Assembly: GCA_001910725.1 (NCBI GenBank) | Contig: MJGA01000024.1 | Location: 310,001-374,000 of the forward strand | Reading direction: 5' to 3' | DNA length: 64,000 nt | Source: Phanerodontia chrysosporium | Taxonomy: Eukaryota > Basidiomycota > Agaricomycetes > Polyporales > Phanerochaetaceae | Part shown: positions 35,015 through 46,559 of the stretch, piece after piece | Position numbering within the stretch: position 1 is the first letter of the stretch | Layout of the letters: each line of letters opens with the position of its first letter | Made by a program: the position numbers and the translations under genes | The notes under the pieces: model-generated | What the model saw: the letters and a program-made list of their open reading frames with translations, nothing else | Told to the model about the DNA's origin: nothing | Databases searched by the model: none

Positions 35015-35560
35015 ATGATCGTGAAATCACTCGGCGCGCTCCTCCTCTCCGCGCTCGCTGCGAGCGGGGCTGCCTTTGCCGTGCCCGTAGAAACACGAGA
35101 TGTATACTCGCCCAAGGTGCTTTACCCGCACAGCGGCACGGTGTGGTACTCGGGCCAGCGGCACAACGTGACATGGTGCGTCTATCCGTCCTGGTACGAC
35201 ATGCTGAGTGGTCGCTGATCGTCGAATGAAGGGACAATTCGAACCCACCGCAGAACATCTCGAACCGCGCGTTCATCATCATGCGCCAAAACAATATCGA
35301 GATCCCCGGTACGTCGTGCTGGCGTGTTGCTTGTCCGGGTGCTCACCATGTTCGAAGTCGTGCTTGCGAAGGATTTTAGCCTGCGTACAGGCCGTGTCGA
35401 GGTCACGGTCCCTGACCTCATAACTGGCTACTATAGCATCGTATGTGAGTCCTTCGGCGCCATTGCGGTGGAAGCAAATACTCAACTGTCACGCTCTGCA
35501 GTGTTTGGGGACTCAGGGAACTGGGGAGACAACTTCCTCATCAACGGAGTCATACCCTAA
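35015..35560 (+). CDS. Small secreted Kre9/KNH-like protein, tandem copy 2
   Basis: Four exons: 35015-35175, 35232-35308, 35358-35444, 35502-35560; 127 aa. Exons 2 and 3 have exactly the same lengths as in copy 1 (77 and 87 bp), so the pair arose by tandem duplication. The signal peptide (LGALLLSALAASGAAFA) is followed by VPVETRDVYSPKVLYPHSG, TWDNSNPPQNISNRAF, FSLRTGRVEVTVPD and LFGDSGNWGDNF. Cell wall or extracellular role inferred from the family. The acceptor of intron 1 (atgaag) is weak but is the only one that keeps the frame. Confidence 0.8.
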
Positions 35561-35967
35561 TGGCCGTCGCGTTTCGACAAGCTCGTTGTGTCTCCTCCAT
35601 TACCCGTATCTCTGAACAATGCTTAGTCAGACGCACCGAATTCCGAAGGTAGCTATGGTGCTGAACAACGTACCGGATTGTTAGTATATATGTCTCTTAA
35701 TCGAATCGATCTGGTTCATGTGGGTCTGCACGCTTGCAATGTCGGAAGACGACGTGCATTGTCACTGCAAAGAGATGAGTACATGCACATGAATGAGTAT
35801 GCCACACATACCCGATGCCACTCCGCACCTTTTTTGCAACGGGAACTGGGCGATATATAAATACGCGAGGGTCAACCGCTCACTATACACCCCCCCAGTT
35901 CTTATACTCCCAACAACTCACTTGACACGCCTCGTGTTCGCAGCATCTATCATCATCTCAGACGAGC
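35561..35967. promoter_or_regulatory. Promoter of KEN-box copy 4
   Basis: TATATAAA at 35854-35861 lies about 110 bp upstream of the ATG at 35968, in a suitable place for a core promoter. No gene is otherwise visible. Confidence 0.55.
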
Positions 35968-36479
35968 ATGAATACCACGAGGATTAAACAAGCAAAAAGC
36001 GCACCGAACCTGAGACTTCCCCGACCCGAGCTTAAGCGTTCAAACTCACTCAGAGAGTGGGTCGGAAGGCGTGTAAGCACGTTACGGAAGACACTGTCAG
36101 GCCCAAAGGATAAGCGAAAGGACACTTCGAAGCGGACTTACAAGCAGAACAAGGAGAACCGGGGTCCTAAGGTGCGCAGGCTCTCGATAAATGGCTAGAC
36201 TGGAAGCTCACAAAGGTGCAGGACAAAGAAGAGAGTAAGGAAGAGGGGAATGACGACGACGTGAATGAAACAATCGAGGTGCGTGGGGAGGGCGAGGCGA
36301 ACAGAGAGAATGGACAAAGTGGGAGAATTGGCGAGAATGAGCGTCGCCCGACGAACAGAGACGGCGGCATCCATGTCCGTGTGCCTGCAGAGCGCAGATG
36401 CGGAGCACCACTCGGCGAGGTTACGGACCTGTATCCCACGGACGGAGAAGTAGTTAACGTCGTGTACGACGTTCTGTAG
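35968..36479 (+). CDS. KEN-box family small protein, copy 4
   Basis: Two exons, 35968-36171 and 36222-36479, phase 0, about 50-bp intron (gtgcgc...gtgcag; two nearby in-frame acceptors exist); about 153 aa. Exon 1: ELKRSNSLREWVGRRVSTLR, KTLSGPKDKRK, then KQNKENRGPK. Exon 2: an acidic stretch, then GGIHVRVPAERRCGAPLGEV and TDLYPTDG. The same two short motifs in the same two exons as copies 1-3, which lie 28 kb away on the other strand, show one dispersed family. A clear TATA box lies upstream. Basic N-terminus plus KEN box fits a nuclear, cell-cycle-degraded protein; this is inference. Confidence 0.75.
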
Positions 36480-37206
36480 TCTGTCGGCTGCGACACTGGT
36501 GGCAAGCAGCAGCTCAAATCGCCTAGTAGTTTCGACTCAGGGGCTGGCAATGTCGTTTTTTGCGTAACTGCGTGTGTGTGATATATGTCAGCTCTTGGGG
36601 ATACTTGATGGACGACTTTACGCACATCTTCTACGAGCCTAATCGACGTATCTTGAGCTCGATGGGCCGTACATCCTCGTGTGCAACGAGTGAGAGGCGA
36701 TTGAGGTTAGGGTCGGCCGCAAACAAGACCAAACAAGCCTTCCCGTCCACCTCGCGCCGTTGCGGCGTGCATGCTCGAGTATCAGGGCCTTATTCGAGCC
36801 TCAGGACTGCCTGACAGTCGTTGAAACCAGGTGTTATTTCGTGCTTGCCTCCATTTTGACGCTTACAAAGAGTTCCTAGTCATCAATTGTTCCAGGCACG
36901 CTCCCGTGTTTTCTCCTTCGACGCTTCCGGCCTGTCGTATTCGTGCCCACGTTCCTCAAAACGACGTGCTGCGTGATACTTCTACAGCATCCAGGACGTC
37001 TATGAGCTGGTAGAAGTCACCCGAGTCTGCGGCTTTGGCAGACGCCGCCTCACAGGCGTTCCCAGATGTATCATCGCGTCTTTGCAGACGAGCGTTTCCG
37101 AGCCTCGAGGCTGAGCATATAAACCTTCCTGCCCTGTATTCGCTGTCGCGCGGTAGTCATCTCTCCCTCATCGTCTCTCATTGTCGTCTGCAAATCCTTT
37201 GCCTCG
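36480..37206. other. Intergenic, upstream of the dynamin-like gene
   Basis: Short frames only. A C/T-rich stretch near 37,140-37,200 (tctccctcatcgtctctc) directly before the ATG looks like a fungal pyrimidine-rich transcription start region. Confidence 0.45.
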
Positions 37207-40200
37207 ATGCCTGCGGCAGGATTTACTTCGGTCGAAGCCATGCCTACAACCATGGCGCAGTCGGATTTCGCGGTTCACGATCGCAAGATGATCGCTTTGA
37301 TCACCAAGCTTAGAGCACTTGGGTATGCTTGTGCACACAGCCCTCTCTCACTTCGCTGATAGCCTCCTCATAGAGCGGAGGCAGACATCGATCTTCCGAA
37401 AATTGCGGTCATAGGCAACCAGAGTGCCGGCAAAGTAAGCAGCTCTAGTTAGCAGCTGTGCGCCACAGATACTAATATACTTACTAGAGTTCCCTGGTGG
37501 AGGCTATCAGTGGGGTCAGGCCTTTATTTGAGTCTGAGTATCTTCCCACTCATATTTCCGTAGATCACGGTCCCCCGTGCCCCTGGCAAGGCCTGCACCA
37601 GGTAAGCCAGGGCCTGATTCTCAGTTTTTCACGAATATTCTCCATCCTAAGTACCACTCAGATGCCCCATGGAATGCCGATTGTCGAACAGCGATGGACC
37701 GTGGCAGTGCCAAATCCTGCTACGGCGTGAGTTCGACAAGAATGGCGAGCGAATCCATTCTGTCGAGGAGGAACGTTTTGGGCCGGTTCTTTATGACAAA
37801 GCTGAACTCGAGGAGATGATCCGCCGCGCTCAGCTTGCCATTTTGAACCCAGGCGCGCTGAAAGAGTCCTTCGAAACATTAGACACCACCTCATTGAGAC
37901 GCGGGGAGAAACCGGACATATTGGCTGGCCAGCTCCAGTTCTCTCGTGATGTTATTTGCCTTGACATCGCCGACTCTGACCTTCCAAACCTGTCATTCAT
38001 TGACTTACCTGGTATGGACTGTACCACTTGCTCCAATCGGATTTTGGCTGACATGGCATAGGCATCATTTCCGCAGTTGAAGAGGGTGAAGACGAGCGCA
38101 ACATTGATGCTGTCCGGGGCATGGTGGAAGACCATATACAGGGCAAGACACTTATCTTGCTAACGATTAACATGCGCGGTGTGTTGTTCGCTCAGGATAT
38201 TTGCATGTAATTGATGACAGCTCGAAGATGATACCAGCAACCAAGGCGCCGTTCGCCTCGCAAGGCTTGCCGATGAAGCGGGAGATAGGACGATTGGTAT
38301 GTAGCAGCATAGCTATTATTGTTGTCTCTCGCTAAGGCTTACTCCAGGCGTCCTCACGAAAGCTGACCTAATCCAAGAAGGAGAAGAAGATGGCTGGCTC
38401 GCTATCCTCGAGGGATCAAGCCATTCGCTTAGACGTGCGTTGTCCTGTTGATGCCCTGCTCGACAGTCGATGATGGTTCACAGACGGATATTTCATCACG
38501 AAGCATCCCTCACCCAAAGAGCTGGAGAACAAGATCTCGCACTCTGAGGCTCGTGAGCTCGAGGCGAAGTTCTTTCGAACGCAAGATCCGTGGAGGAAAA
38601 GACAGGACTTACAATCGCGTATGGGGACGCCAAGACTCACGAAGGAGCTGAGTAACCTCCTCGGCGCTCTGATCAACCAAGAGTATGTCTTCGACCAGGA
38701 ATTGTGCTTGCCGGACTCACGATCTGGCGCAATAGGTTGCCGAAGTTACGCAAAGAAGCGAAGGAGTCACTTGAAGTTGTACGAGAGCAGCTCAGCCTAT
38801 TGCCGCCTCCCCCGTCAGACAATCCAGCCGGTGAGCTCCTTCAGATGGTGACGTCTTTCTGCGCCGAAGTCCAGTCTCTCATCCGGGGGCCGAGTCGCAT
38901 AAGCAACTCCTGCAGAAATGCCGCCTTGCGTACCGAAAATTCAAGAGGGACATCCGGAGGACCGCGCCCAAGTTCGAACCTTTCGAGAATGCCCGCACAT
39001 GTCTAATTGATGACGGGCCCAGCATTGATAGTGAAGATGAAGAGTTCGAGGACGACATCGAAAGAGTTCCGCCGATGTATCTGCCTGATGTCCGCCGGCA
39101 TATCGAAGAGTGCGTCTGTCCCAGCTAGTCTTCGAATCCTATCTTCAGCTGACAAGTATTAGTTCGCTGACACGCGAACTACCCTTTAACGTGCCATTTT
39201 CTGCCAAGGTAGCACTCATAGAGAAAATCTTTGGGTCCTGGGAAGACCACTGCAATGACTGTTTCACCACCATCTATGAAGCGACGACGGAAGGACTTCT
39301 GCACCTTACCGAACAGAAATTTGGGAACTTCTCCGCCACTCCTTTACTTGACCATGTCCGTTCGCTGGTCGAGGAGCAGGTCGAAAAGGCTAAACTGAAG
39401 ACTGTGGAACGGATACACTGGATGCTGGAGCTGGAATATCCACCATTCACCCTGAACGACCACTATTTCGCGTCATACCGGGACAAGTATCTGGCTCGCT
39501 ACAGGAGTGCTCGCCAAGTAAGTGTGAGCATGGGTTGTATTGCGAAGCAAGCCTAATTTCAACGTGCAGCCAGACATGGTAGTGCAAGATACCGAGCTTC
39601 TACAGGAAGCACTGGGGCTACTTGTACAGCTCGGGTACCCGACTGCCTCCGAGGAAACCCTTGGACGGCTCCATGGACCAGACGAGTACGAGCAGGAGCT
39701 GATCGTCATGGCTGAGACATCCGCGTACTTCCACATCTGCTATAAGGTAGAAGCTTTCCTCGTCCTAACCGCGTCATTCTACGATCACTAACAATAGAGA
39801 GCATAGCGCATCATTGACAACATTCCTCGCGTCATCGACCACGACTTCCTCCGCACCATCGAGGAAGAGTTACAACAACATTTGATCAAGGGGCTGGCAC
39901 TGGGAGCTGACGGGGCTGCCGAACGCGCTTCCATATATCTCGCGGAGGATCCGCAGGTGGCCGCGAGGCGTGGCCAGTTGATCCAGAAAGAAGAAAGGTT
40001 GAAGAACGTATTGAATGAGTTGTATGGCTTCCAGGTGTAAGTGACCTTTTACTCCCGTCTGAAGGACGATACACTGAGCGTTCTCGCACATAGTCCTTCT
40101 GGTTCGTCGTCGGTCTTCGCGCCTGGGCCCCCAACAGCACTCCGCTCGAACACCAGGAGGGTTGCTGACTATTCGTCCACGGCGCGTTCTGTTCCTGCGA

Positions 40201-40778
40201 GTCCTGCGACACGCAGACTGCCGACGACGGATAGTTCCCCGCGACCGGAGTCCACATCTATTCAGCCATCTATTAGCAAGAAACCAGTTCGCGCCACACC
40301 ATCGACAGCGAGCACGACTCGGGTCGTCCCCGCGGACGCCATGCACGATCCGGAAGCTCGCCGCCATGCACCTCCGGGTGAGGTCATCGCCTCTGCCACT
40401 GTGAGCAAGGTATCGGGCGCGACGGTTGCACCCACAGCATCCCGTCGTGAAGGCATTCCGACACCCCAGACGGCAGGAAACGCGAAGAAACAGACGCAGA
40501 AGGGGAAGCAGAAGCAGAAGGCTCGGACAGGATCTGCGGGAGCACAGTCCATGGCATTTTCGCCTGCACCTGCCGTTCAGACCGCCCTGCGCGCGAGCGC
40601 GAGCGAGTTCACACCGACCTTCGGTAGTATCTCGCCCTCTCAGTGGGCTCCCTCTCCGACACTGGTGGAGTCGGCAGGCGTCTCCACTCGCCGCGTTGGT
40701 TCTCCGACGCTTACGGAGCTGGCCTATGGAAGGCATAGGTATAGTGATATAGAATTTGAAGACGAATACGAATGGTAG
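37207..40778 (+). CDS. Dynamin-family GTPase with disordered tail; one frameshift
   Basis: Fourteen exons: 37207-37322, 37374-37434, 37488-37514, 37564-37601, 37662-38011, 38062-38178, 38228-38296, 38348-38434, 38484-38682, 38736-39109, 39163-39517, 39570-39746, 39807-40036, 40094-40778. GTPase motifs are complete: GNQSAGKSSLVEAISG, CTRCP, LSFIDLPG, GVLTKADLI. The stalk and GED follow (FCAEVQSLIRG, CRLAYRKFKRDIRRTAPKFE, KRIIDNIPRVIDHDFLRTIE). About 227 Pro/Ser/Thr/Lys-rich residues are appended after the GED, in place of a normal end. Exon 10 cannot be read through: after LIRG the frame must shift by one base at a run of five G (38885-38889) to reach ESHKQLLQKC. No intron fits there. Either one G is missing in the sequence or the allele is broken. 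The type resembles fungal Mx/Vps1-like dynamins. Confidence 0.85.
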
Positions 40779-40989
40779 CCTTACAATTGCGACGTACGTA
40801 TTGCAGGTAAACTTTGCTTGCCAGAGGCGCACAGAGGGTAGCAGATGATGTGTAAATAAATGTACAGATGCCTGCATTCTTTGCGTCTGAGGACACAGAT
40901 ACATTTTTACAACACAAATCAGCACACTTCTTCCCTCGCCTTCCACACTGCCGTATCACGATCTACGACTGCGCGCTGGCACATCGCCC

Positions 40990-41871
40990 TTAGACGTAGG
41001 AGACGGTAACGCTGGAGCCCGAGGTCGAGACGCTGGTGAGGACGCGGCCGTTCTGCTCAATGTCGATCGTGTTCGCGCTGCCGGGGCCGACGCTGCCGCT
41101 CGCGGTCTTAGCAGACGCGCCAGTGAAGGTGACCGTGCCGAAGTTGGCGAAGGGCACGAGCGAGTTGCCCTCTTCGAAGTCCTCGACGATCCACTCCGCG
41201 TCCTGCTCGCAAAGAGCACTCCTGGACGTGATCTGCTTGGTGACGGTCTTGCCCTTGCTGTTGTTCGTGATGACGGCGGTACCGGAAGTGGTCGAGGACG
41301 CGGTGACGGTCAAGGTGACGCTGTCGCCAGGGCTGAAGCTGATGCCCGAGAAGTCGTACGCGTAGTCGGGGTACCACTCGTACCAAGCTATGGAGTACTG
41401 TGTCAGCGCGACTGTCCACCGAAAGGTATGCTGAAACGTACCGTCGTAGGAGACGGAGTTACCCTGAACGTTGAAGTCGACGCCGGTCTGGAGGATGGCG
41501 TTTCCGCAGGTGTCACCATCGATGCCGACCCAGGCAGAAGCAGAGTACTCGGTGCGGCTGCTGCTACCCGAGGGCGCCTTGGGAGTCGGGACGGTGAATG
41601 TCGCAGTAACGCTCTTGTACGTGCCCTAGGAGCGAGATATTAGCCGCGAGCACCGAGAGAAAAGTGACGACCGTACCCTGGCCGAGTTGTAGACCGCACC
41701 AGCCCAGTTAGAGCTGTACTCGGGGTGGGTCTCATTGCTGATGCGAGGATGAGAGGCACGAAGGCCGCCAGAACGGCGGGCAACACGGGCTTCGTAGCGC
41801 TCCCTGCTGGAGGGAACGGCGAGCGCGGCGGTCGCGAGGAGGGCCTGGACGAAGAGGGTGGTGACGAACAT
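40990..41871 (-). CDS. Secreted glutamic peptidase (A4/G1, eqolisin)
   Basis: Three exons: 41871-41677, 41625-41442, 41387-40990; introns 51 and 54 bp; 258 aa. Signal peptide LFVQALLATAALA, a short propeptide rich in Arg, then the mature enzyme from about SSNWAGAVYNS. Family motifs: SAWVGIDGDTCGNAILQTG contains the catalytic Gln and AEWIVEDF the catalytic Glu of the scytalidoglutamic peptidase/aspergillopepsin II fold; AWYEWYPDYA is also typical. The enzyme is an acid-active extracellular protease. The length matches. On the minus strand TATAAAG (41977-41971) stands about 100 bp upstream of the start. Confidence 0.9.
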
Positions 41872-43376
41872 GGCGAGGGTGCAAAGCTGAGGTGTCGAGG
41901 CTGAGACCTTTTGCGAGGGCTACTGAGTCGAGAGACCTGGAGCTGGAGTTCGACCGTGCTCGAACAGAGCCTTTATACTCTCGAGGGCGACATCCTCGTC
42001 CTGCCGAAGCGGTTGTGCATATCGTTCGCCAGATGGTCCTCTTGCTTCTTTGTGTCTGCAGCATATGCCTTCGTCGCCCTCCAAGACGTCACTTTGGCAG
42101 GAAGCACGACGCAGGCCCTTACACCTGACTGGCGTGCCGAGAACCCGAGCTCCAGGTTGATGCGTACGTAGAACCTGGTTTCCAGTTGATGTCCTGTCAC
42201 ATGTTCGAGTGGAAGGGGTACAAAGGATCGCCGCATGGACGGCTCGGCACCGACATGCGTGAATTCGGCACGGCACTGATAACTAGCAGCGGGCGCGGAG
42301 AGGACACTTCGGAAGCGCTTGGCATCGCGAATAGAGCGACAGATCCACCGAGTGTCGAGGCGAACCACAACTTTCCAAAGCATTCTATCGCGACTTGATG
42401 AGCATAAGACCCATGTGGTAAGATCAATAACGCTCACAGTACGAGTACCGCCCGGCCCACCGTCGCAGAATGTCGTAGAACGGCATCACAAAGAGGAAAT
42501 ATTGCGCCTCACATCACATCTCACGAACACTACCGACATACTGCAGTGCAGAAGGTCAGCGGCACTGCGGCAGAAGTGCACGGGGCTTATTCACCATCAT
42601 CCTAAGAGCAAGTTTCTGTCAGAGCAGCACCGAACAAACCACGTCGGGGCTCGGTAGATAGCGGTGTGCGCAGGCTGTTCGGCACGCGCTGGACGGGTAG
42701 GTATCAGGATGATTTGTAGAGGCGGTACGTCGGGGCGCGTGCAGGGTGCAGCGTCCACGAGGGCCCCGGGAGGGCACGAAGACGCGCCGCGCCGTCGAGT
42801 TCGGGGTATCCTGCAGAGATTCAAACATTGTAGCTGATTCGAGATGTTCAAACCTGACCAACCTGCGAGTCCAAGATGCGGAGTGCTTCGTGTGTCGCTG
42901 TTGGCGTGGGATACGGCCACACCGATCTCGAGAGCAAAATTGAGAACTGGCTTGGAGGATATGCGCCCTGCGTTCTGCGTCAGGGACGACGGGCTCGTAC
43001 AAAATTGACTTACCAGAAGGTTCCCAATAATAAGATGACGCGATGGGCAGACGTCTAGATCTCATTCTGCGACGCAGCAGGCGCATATGCTTGAAGATAC
43101 GGGCAGGATTCGGTCATCTGGCGCTTCGGCCGGAGGATAGCAGGTACGACGGGATGGCGAACGCGCGGTAGACGTAATTGCGCGTGAACGTGCTGCTGGA
43201 CATCGAGACGAACGACGAGGACGAAGTGGCGGTGAACGTTGGGAGCAAGCGAGGTCGGTCAAGGCCGAGTGCCGCCACGAGCGCCATCCGCAGTACCTGT
43301 AAGATGCGCATCACACCTTGATCCTTGTCTCTCATTCTCCCTGCTCACCCCACGACACCGTCTTGACGGTTGTGCT
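41872..43376. other. Intergenic between divergent peptidase and VPS74 genes
   Basis: Holds the peptidase TATA box at 41971-41977 and the VPS74 promoter. Several overlapping frames of 70-155 codons lie on both strands, none with a domain or splice support. No repeat seen. Confidence 0.45.
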
Positions 43377-45155
43377 ATGTCGTCTGCTGGCGGCCTTCAA
43401 CGACGACGCGTTGCAAACTCATCTACCCAGGACGACGAAGGCGACGCATGGGGCCTCAACGGGAACGCGACTTCTAGCAAGCACACACCGACCGCGAGTG
43501 TATCTGGCTCGATACATGCGTCGAGCTCACATGCGGGCTCGGCCTTTGAGGGCGGCAGCAAGATTGCATATGACCCACGAGACCTCATAAACCAGGATGA
43601 GGAGGACGCAAAGCAAGGAGGCAGGGCACCAAGGCTCACGATCATGGAGGAGGTTCTGCTCCTCGGTCTCAAGGATAAGCAGGCGAGTCGTCTCTCTCTT
43701 GTCGCGTTTCGGTTGTGCAGCAGACTCTGCCGCGTCCCTGTTCCATCTCGAAGCGGCCGGTTGCCGTCGGAACCCACAACTCGGGATACCACCTCGTTCC
43801 ACCACGCTTCCGTGCACCTCGGCGAGGGTGAATCTCCCCCTTCGTGGGCACTCCTACTTCCCAACACCCTCCATCAGACCCTCCGAGGTCAGACGGATCT
43901 GCAGCGACCAGTGGGACCCGCGCCTGCCGAAGCTGCTCGGCCTGAACAGTGCCAGCAGCACCGTGCCACCGCCTTCGTCGCTGCTCGTCTGATCATCCCG
44001 CCTGAATACATTTCTGGCATTTACACATCCGTGAATGGGGTAGAGTCGTCCCATGCTGACTGTTATGGTATTCGGCCGCCCACCTTCGACATTTGCTCCG
44101 TGATGTCTTGGTGTCCCCTGCCCGCCTTCACTCTATTCTGAGCTTCCAATGCCGATCGACCGTCTAATCTCCTTCTTTGTAGGGGTACCTGTCTTTCTGG
44201 AACGACAATATATCATACGCGTTGCGAGGTTGCATCCTCATTGAACTCGCACTCCGAAGACGCATCGCGCTCGTCAAGGATCCAGCACGTCGGTCGCTTC
44301 CACCCTCGGAGCGGATCGTAGAAGTCATCGATACCCGTCTCACTGGAGAGACGATACTAGACGAGACACTCAAAATGATGAAGCAAACAGAGGCAGCGGG
44401 CGAACGTATGGCTATAAATACCTGGATAGACCTTCTCAGCGGTGCGTAGTCTACGTTCTCCTCACCCTCTTCCCCGCCATGCCGACGTCCCAGAGTCGTC
44501 AATGCTAAGAACTGTCGGGCTGATCGCTGTTTCGTACTCTCCAGGCGAGACATGGAACGTGATGAAGATCGGATTCCAGCTCAAGCAGGTCCGCGAACGG
44601 CTCGCAAAAGGGCTCGTCGACAAGGGCGTCCTGCGCACCGAGAAACGTAACTTCATTCTCTTCGACATGGCCACCCACCCCGTCGCAGACGTGCGCACGA
44701 AAGAGAGCATCATCTCGCGCGTCACCGCGCTCCTTACGAGCACTACCTCCGCTGTCCCGCCTGCCGCGCTCGACAAGGAGGGCACCCAGGCCCGCGCGAT
44801 GCGTGCGGTCTGCCTCGCTGCCGCCGCCTATGCCGCGAGCGTGCTCGACAACGCGTTTGGTCGCCTCACGTACGAAGAGCGGGAAGCCGCGTTCCAGCGC
44901 TGCGAAGACCTCATCCAAGAGTTCGCAACTTGGCCGTTTGGCTCGGCCTCCGGTTCACCCAACGGCAGCAGCGCAAGGGCAAACGGACGTCGCGCTGCGC
45001 AGCGTATCGGGATGGGTGGGACCGGAAGCGGTAGGGAGGCTATCCTCGGCCTCGTGCAAGAGGTCAAGAAGGAGATGTTCAGCGACGAGGACCTCTGCTT
45101 CGAGCTCGTCGCCGGCGTGTTGGAGGTGCTATCGAAGTTGGATTCACTACTATGA
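43377..45155 (+). CDS. VPS74: VPS74/GOLPH3 Golgi PI4P-binding protein
   Basis: Three exons: 43377-43682, 44183-44441, 44545-45155; 391 aa. After a Ser-rich start come [95 protein letters not shown] and [13 protein letters not shown]: unmistakable GOLPH3/Vps74. The family binds PI4P on the Golgi and retains glycosyltransferases through COPI. Intron 1 is unusual: 500 bp, with a GC donor (CAG/GCGAGT) instead of GT; the acceptor is ttgtag. The frame stays open far into it. The C-terminus ([13 protein letters not shown]) is typical. Confidence 0.93.
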
Positions 45156-46559
45156 CATACAAATAATGCACATTCTTGGGTCCGTCGGAATACCTGGTAT
45201 CATATATGCTTGTTGATCGGTTACTACGCATTTGTCCTCTGTAAGATATATATTAACTTCAATCTGTCTCTTTAGAGTGGGAGTGTGGTATCACGGTTTG
45301 GCCTGAGGTGAGTCTAGGTTTTACTAACACCATTTCAATTGTGTCCTTCTGGAATCTAACCTTCCGTCCTGCCAATTTGCCTGTCGACCTACTGGAGTCT
45401 TTCTGTGCGCGCTCCGAGTCGCAGGTATGCAGCTCAACTCGTGGCTATTGGAGTCGCCTTTTCAGCTGATTCCCTCTAGAAGAGATACTATCATTAATCG
45501 GGTCTTTTAACGTTTTCACTGCAGAAATGGTGCAGCTCCCGTGCCTTCACATTCGAGCACTAAAATACCTGGGCCCTATACACTGGCATATGGTGCACCT
45601 TTGACTAAATCCACGGAATATTTGACCAGAAAATGAACGAGAGGTGCCCTCTTTTAATGCACCTGCTCTGCAGGGACCAGTCTTTGAAAAGGGTCACACA
45701 TCAGTCACAGCGAGATTTAAGCAGCCCGATGCCGTGAAACGGCCAGCGCCTCCGCCAGGTTTGGAAGGCTTCGTCACGCCATGCATCAACATGCATCAAC
45801 CAGCTGTTCATGACTCTTTTCGTTTTAATCCACACCATCCACACACGTCGTCTGTATAATACCGTAACAGAAGTCTTCTAGGTACGTCTAGAGAGCCATA
45901 CAGAAATCCTGAATTATTTCGGCCAAGTGGAAAGTGCTGGGCACTGGTGTTTTCACGCGGAACACATTTAAAAAGACCCACTTAATGATAGTAAGTTCGA
46001 GGACAGGATCTCACAAGAGATGAGCATGGCGTTGTGCGCAGCAGTGGTACCATTTCTTAGTCTCCTGAAACAGATGTTATATCAAAGATACAACCTCTAT
46101 TACGAATTGAACACCGTTGGCAGGAGTCCTAACAGCTGTTTGCATATCGGTGTAGCAGTCCAAAATAATCAGCAGAATATCACGTTTGCTGTAGTGTTGC
46201 TGCAAGGCGAGGTCGAGGGACCTCGAGGTTGTGAAGTTTGGACCTTAAGAAATCTCGAGGTTCCTTAAGGTCGGCTTAAGGTCGCCTCAGATGCTTAAGG
46301 TAAGGTCAGTTGATGTGACCTTCTATTTATGACCAACAGACTGTCACATCGAGGATGGTCTTTCACTGAGCAAGAGAGCCAGAGGTGCATCACGGGACAT
46401 GCACGAGACATAGCACTGAGATAGCATTTATAACTTAACTACATGCCCCAGTCAGATTCATATGGGTCAATGAAATCAATCCTAGGTTTCTGAAGGAGTG
46501 CACCTGCCAAATTTGCTGCCAAATTCTCTCGTTCGATGCAAGTATAGTGTGCATGTCCA
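45156..46559. other. AT-richer intergenic stretch with AAGGTC repeats
   Basis: Base composition drops here compared with the left part. A cluster of CTTAAGG/AAGGTC motifs at 46,200-46,320 (four near-identical units) could be the subterminal end of the decayed hAT element that follows. No gene is supported. Confidence 0.4.

Noticed and set aside
33475..35560. Effector or toxin genes
   Set aside because: The two small secreted proteins match the Kre9/KNH-like domain common in saprotrophic fungi; nothing in the sequence points to toxicity.
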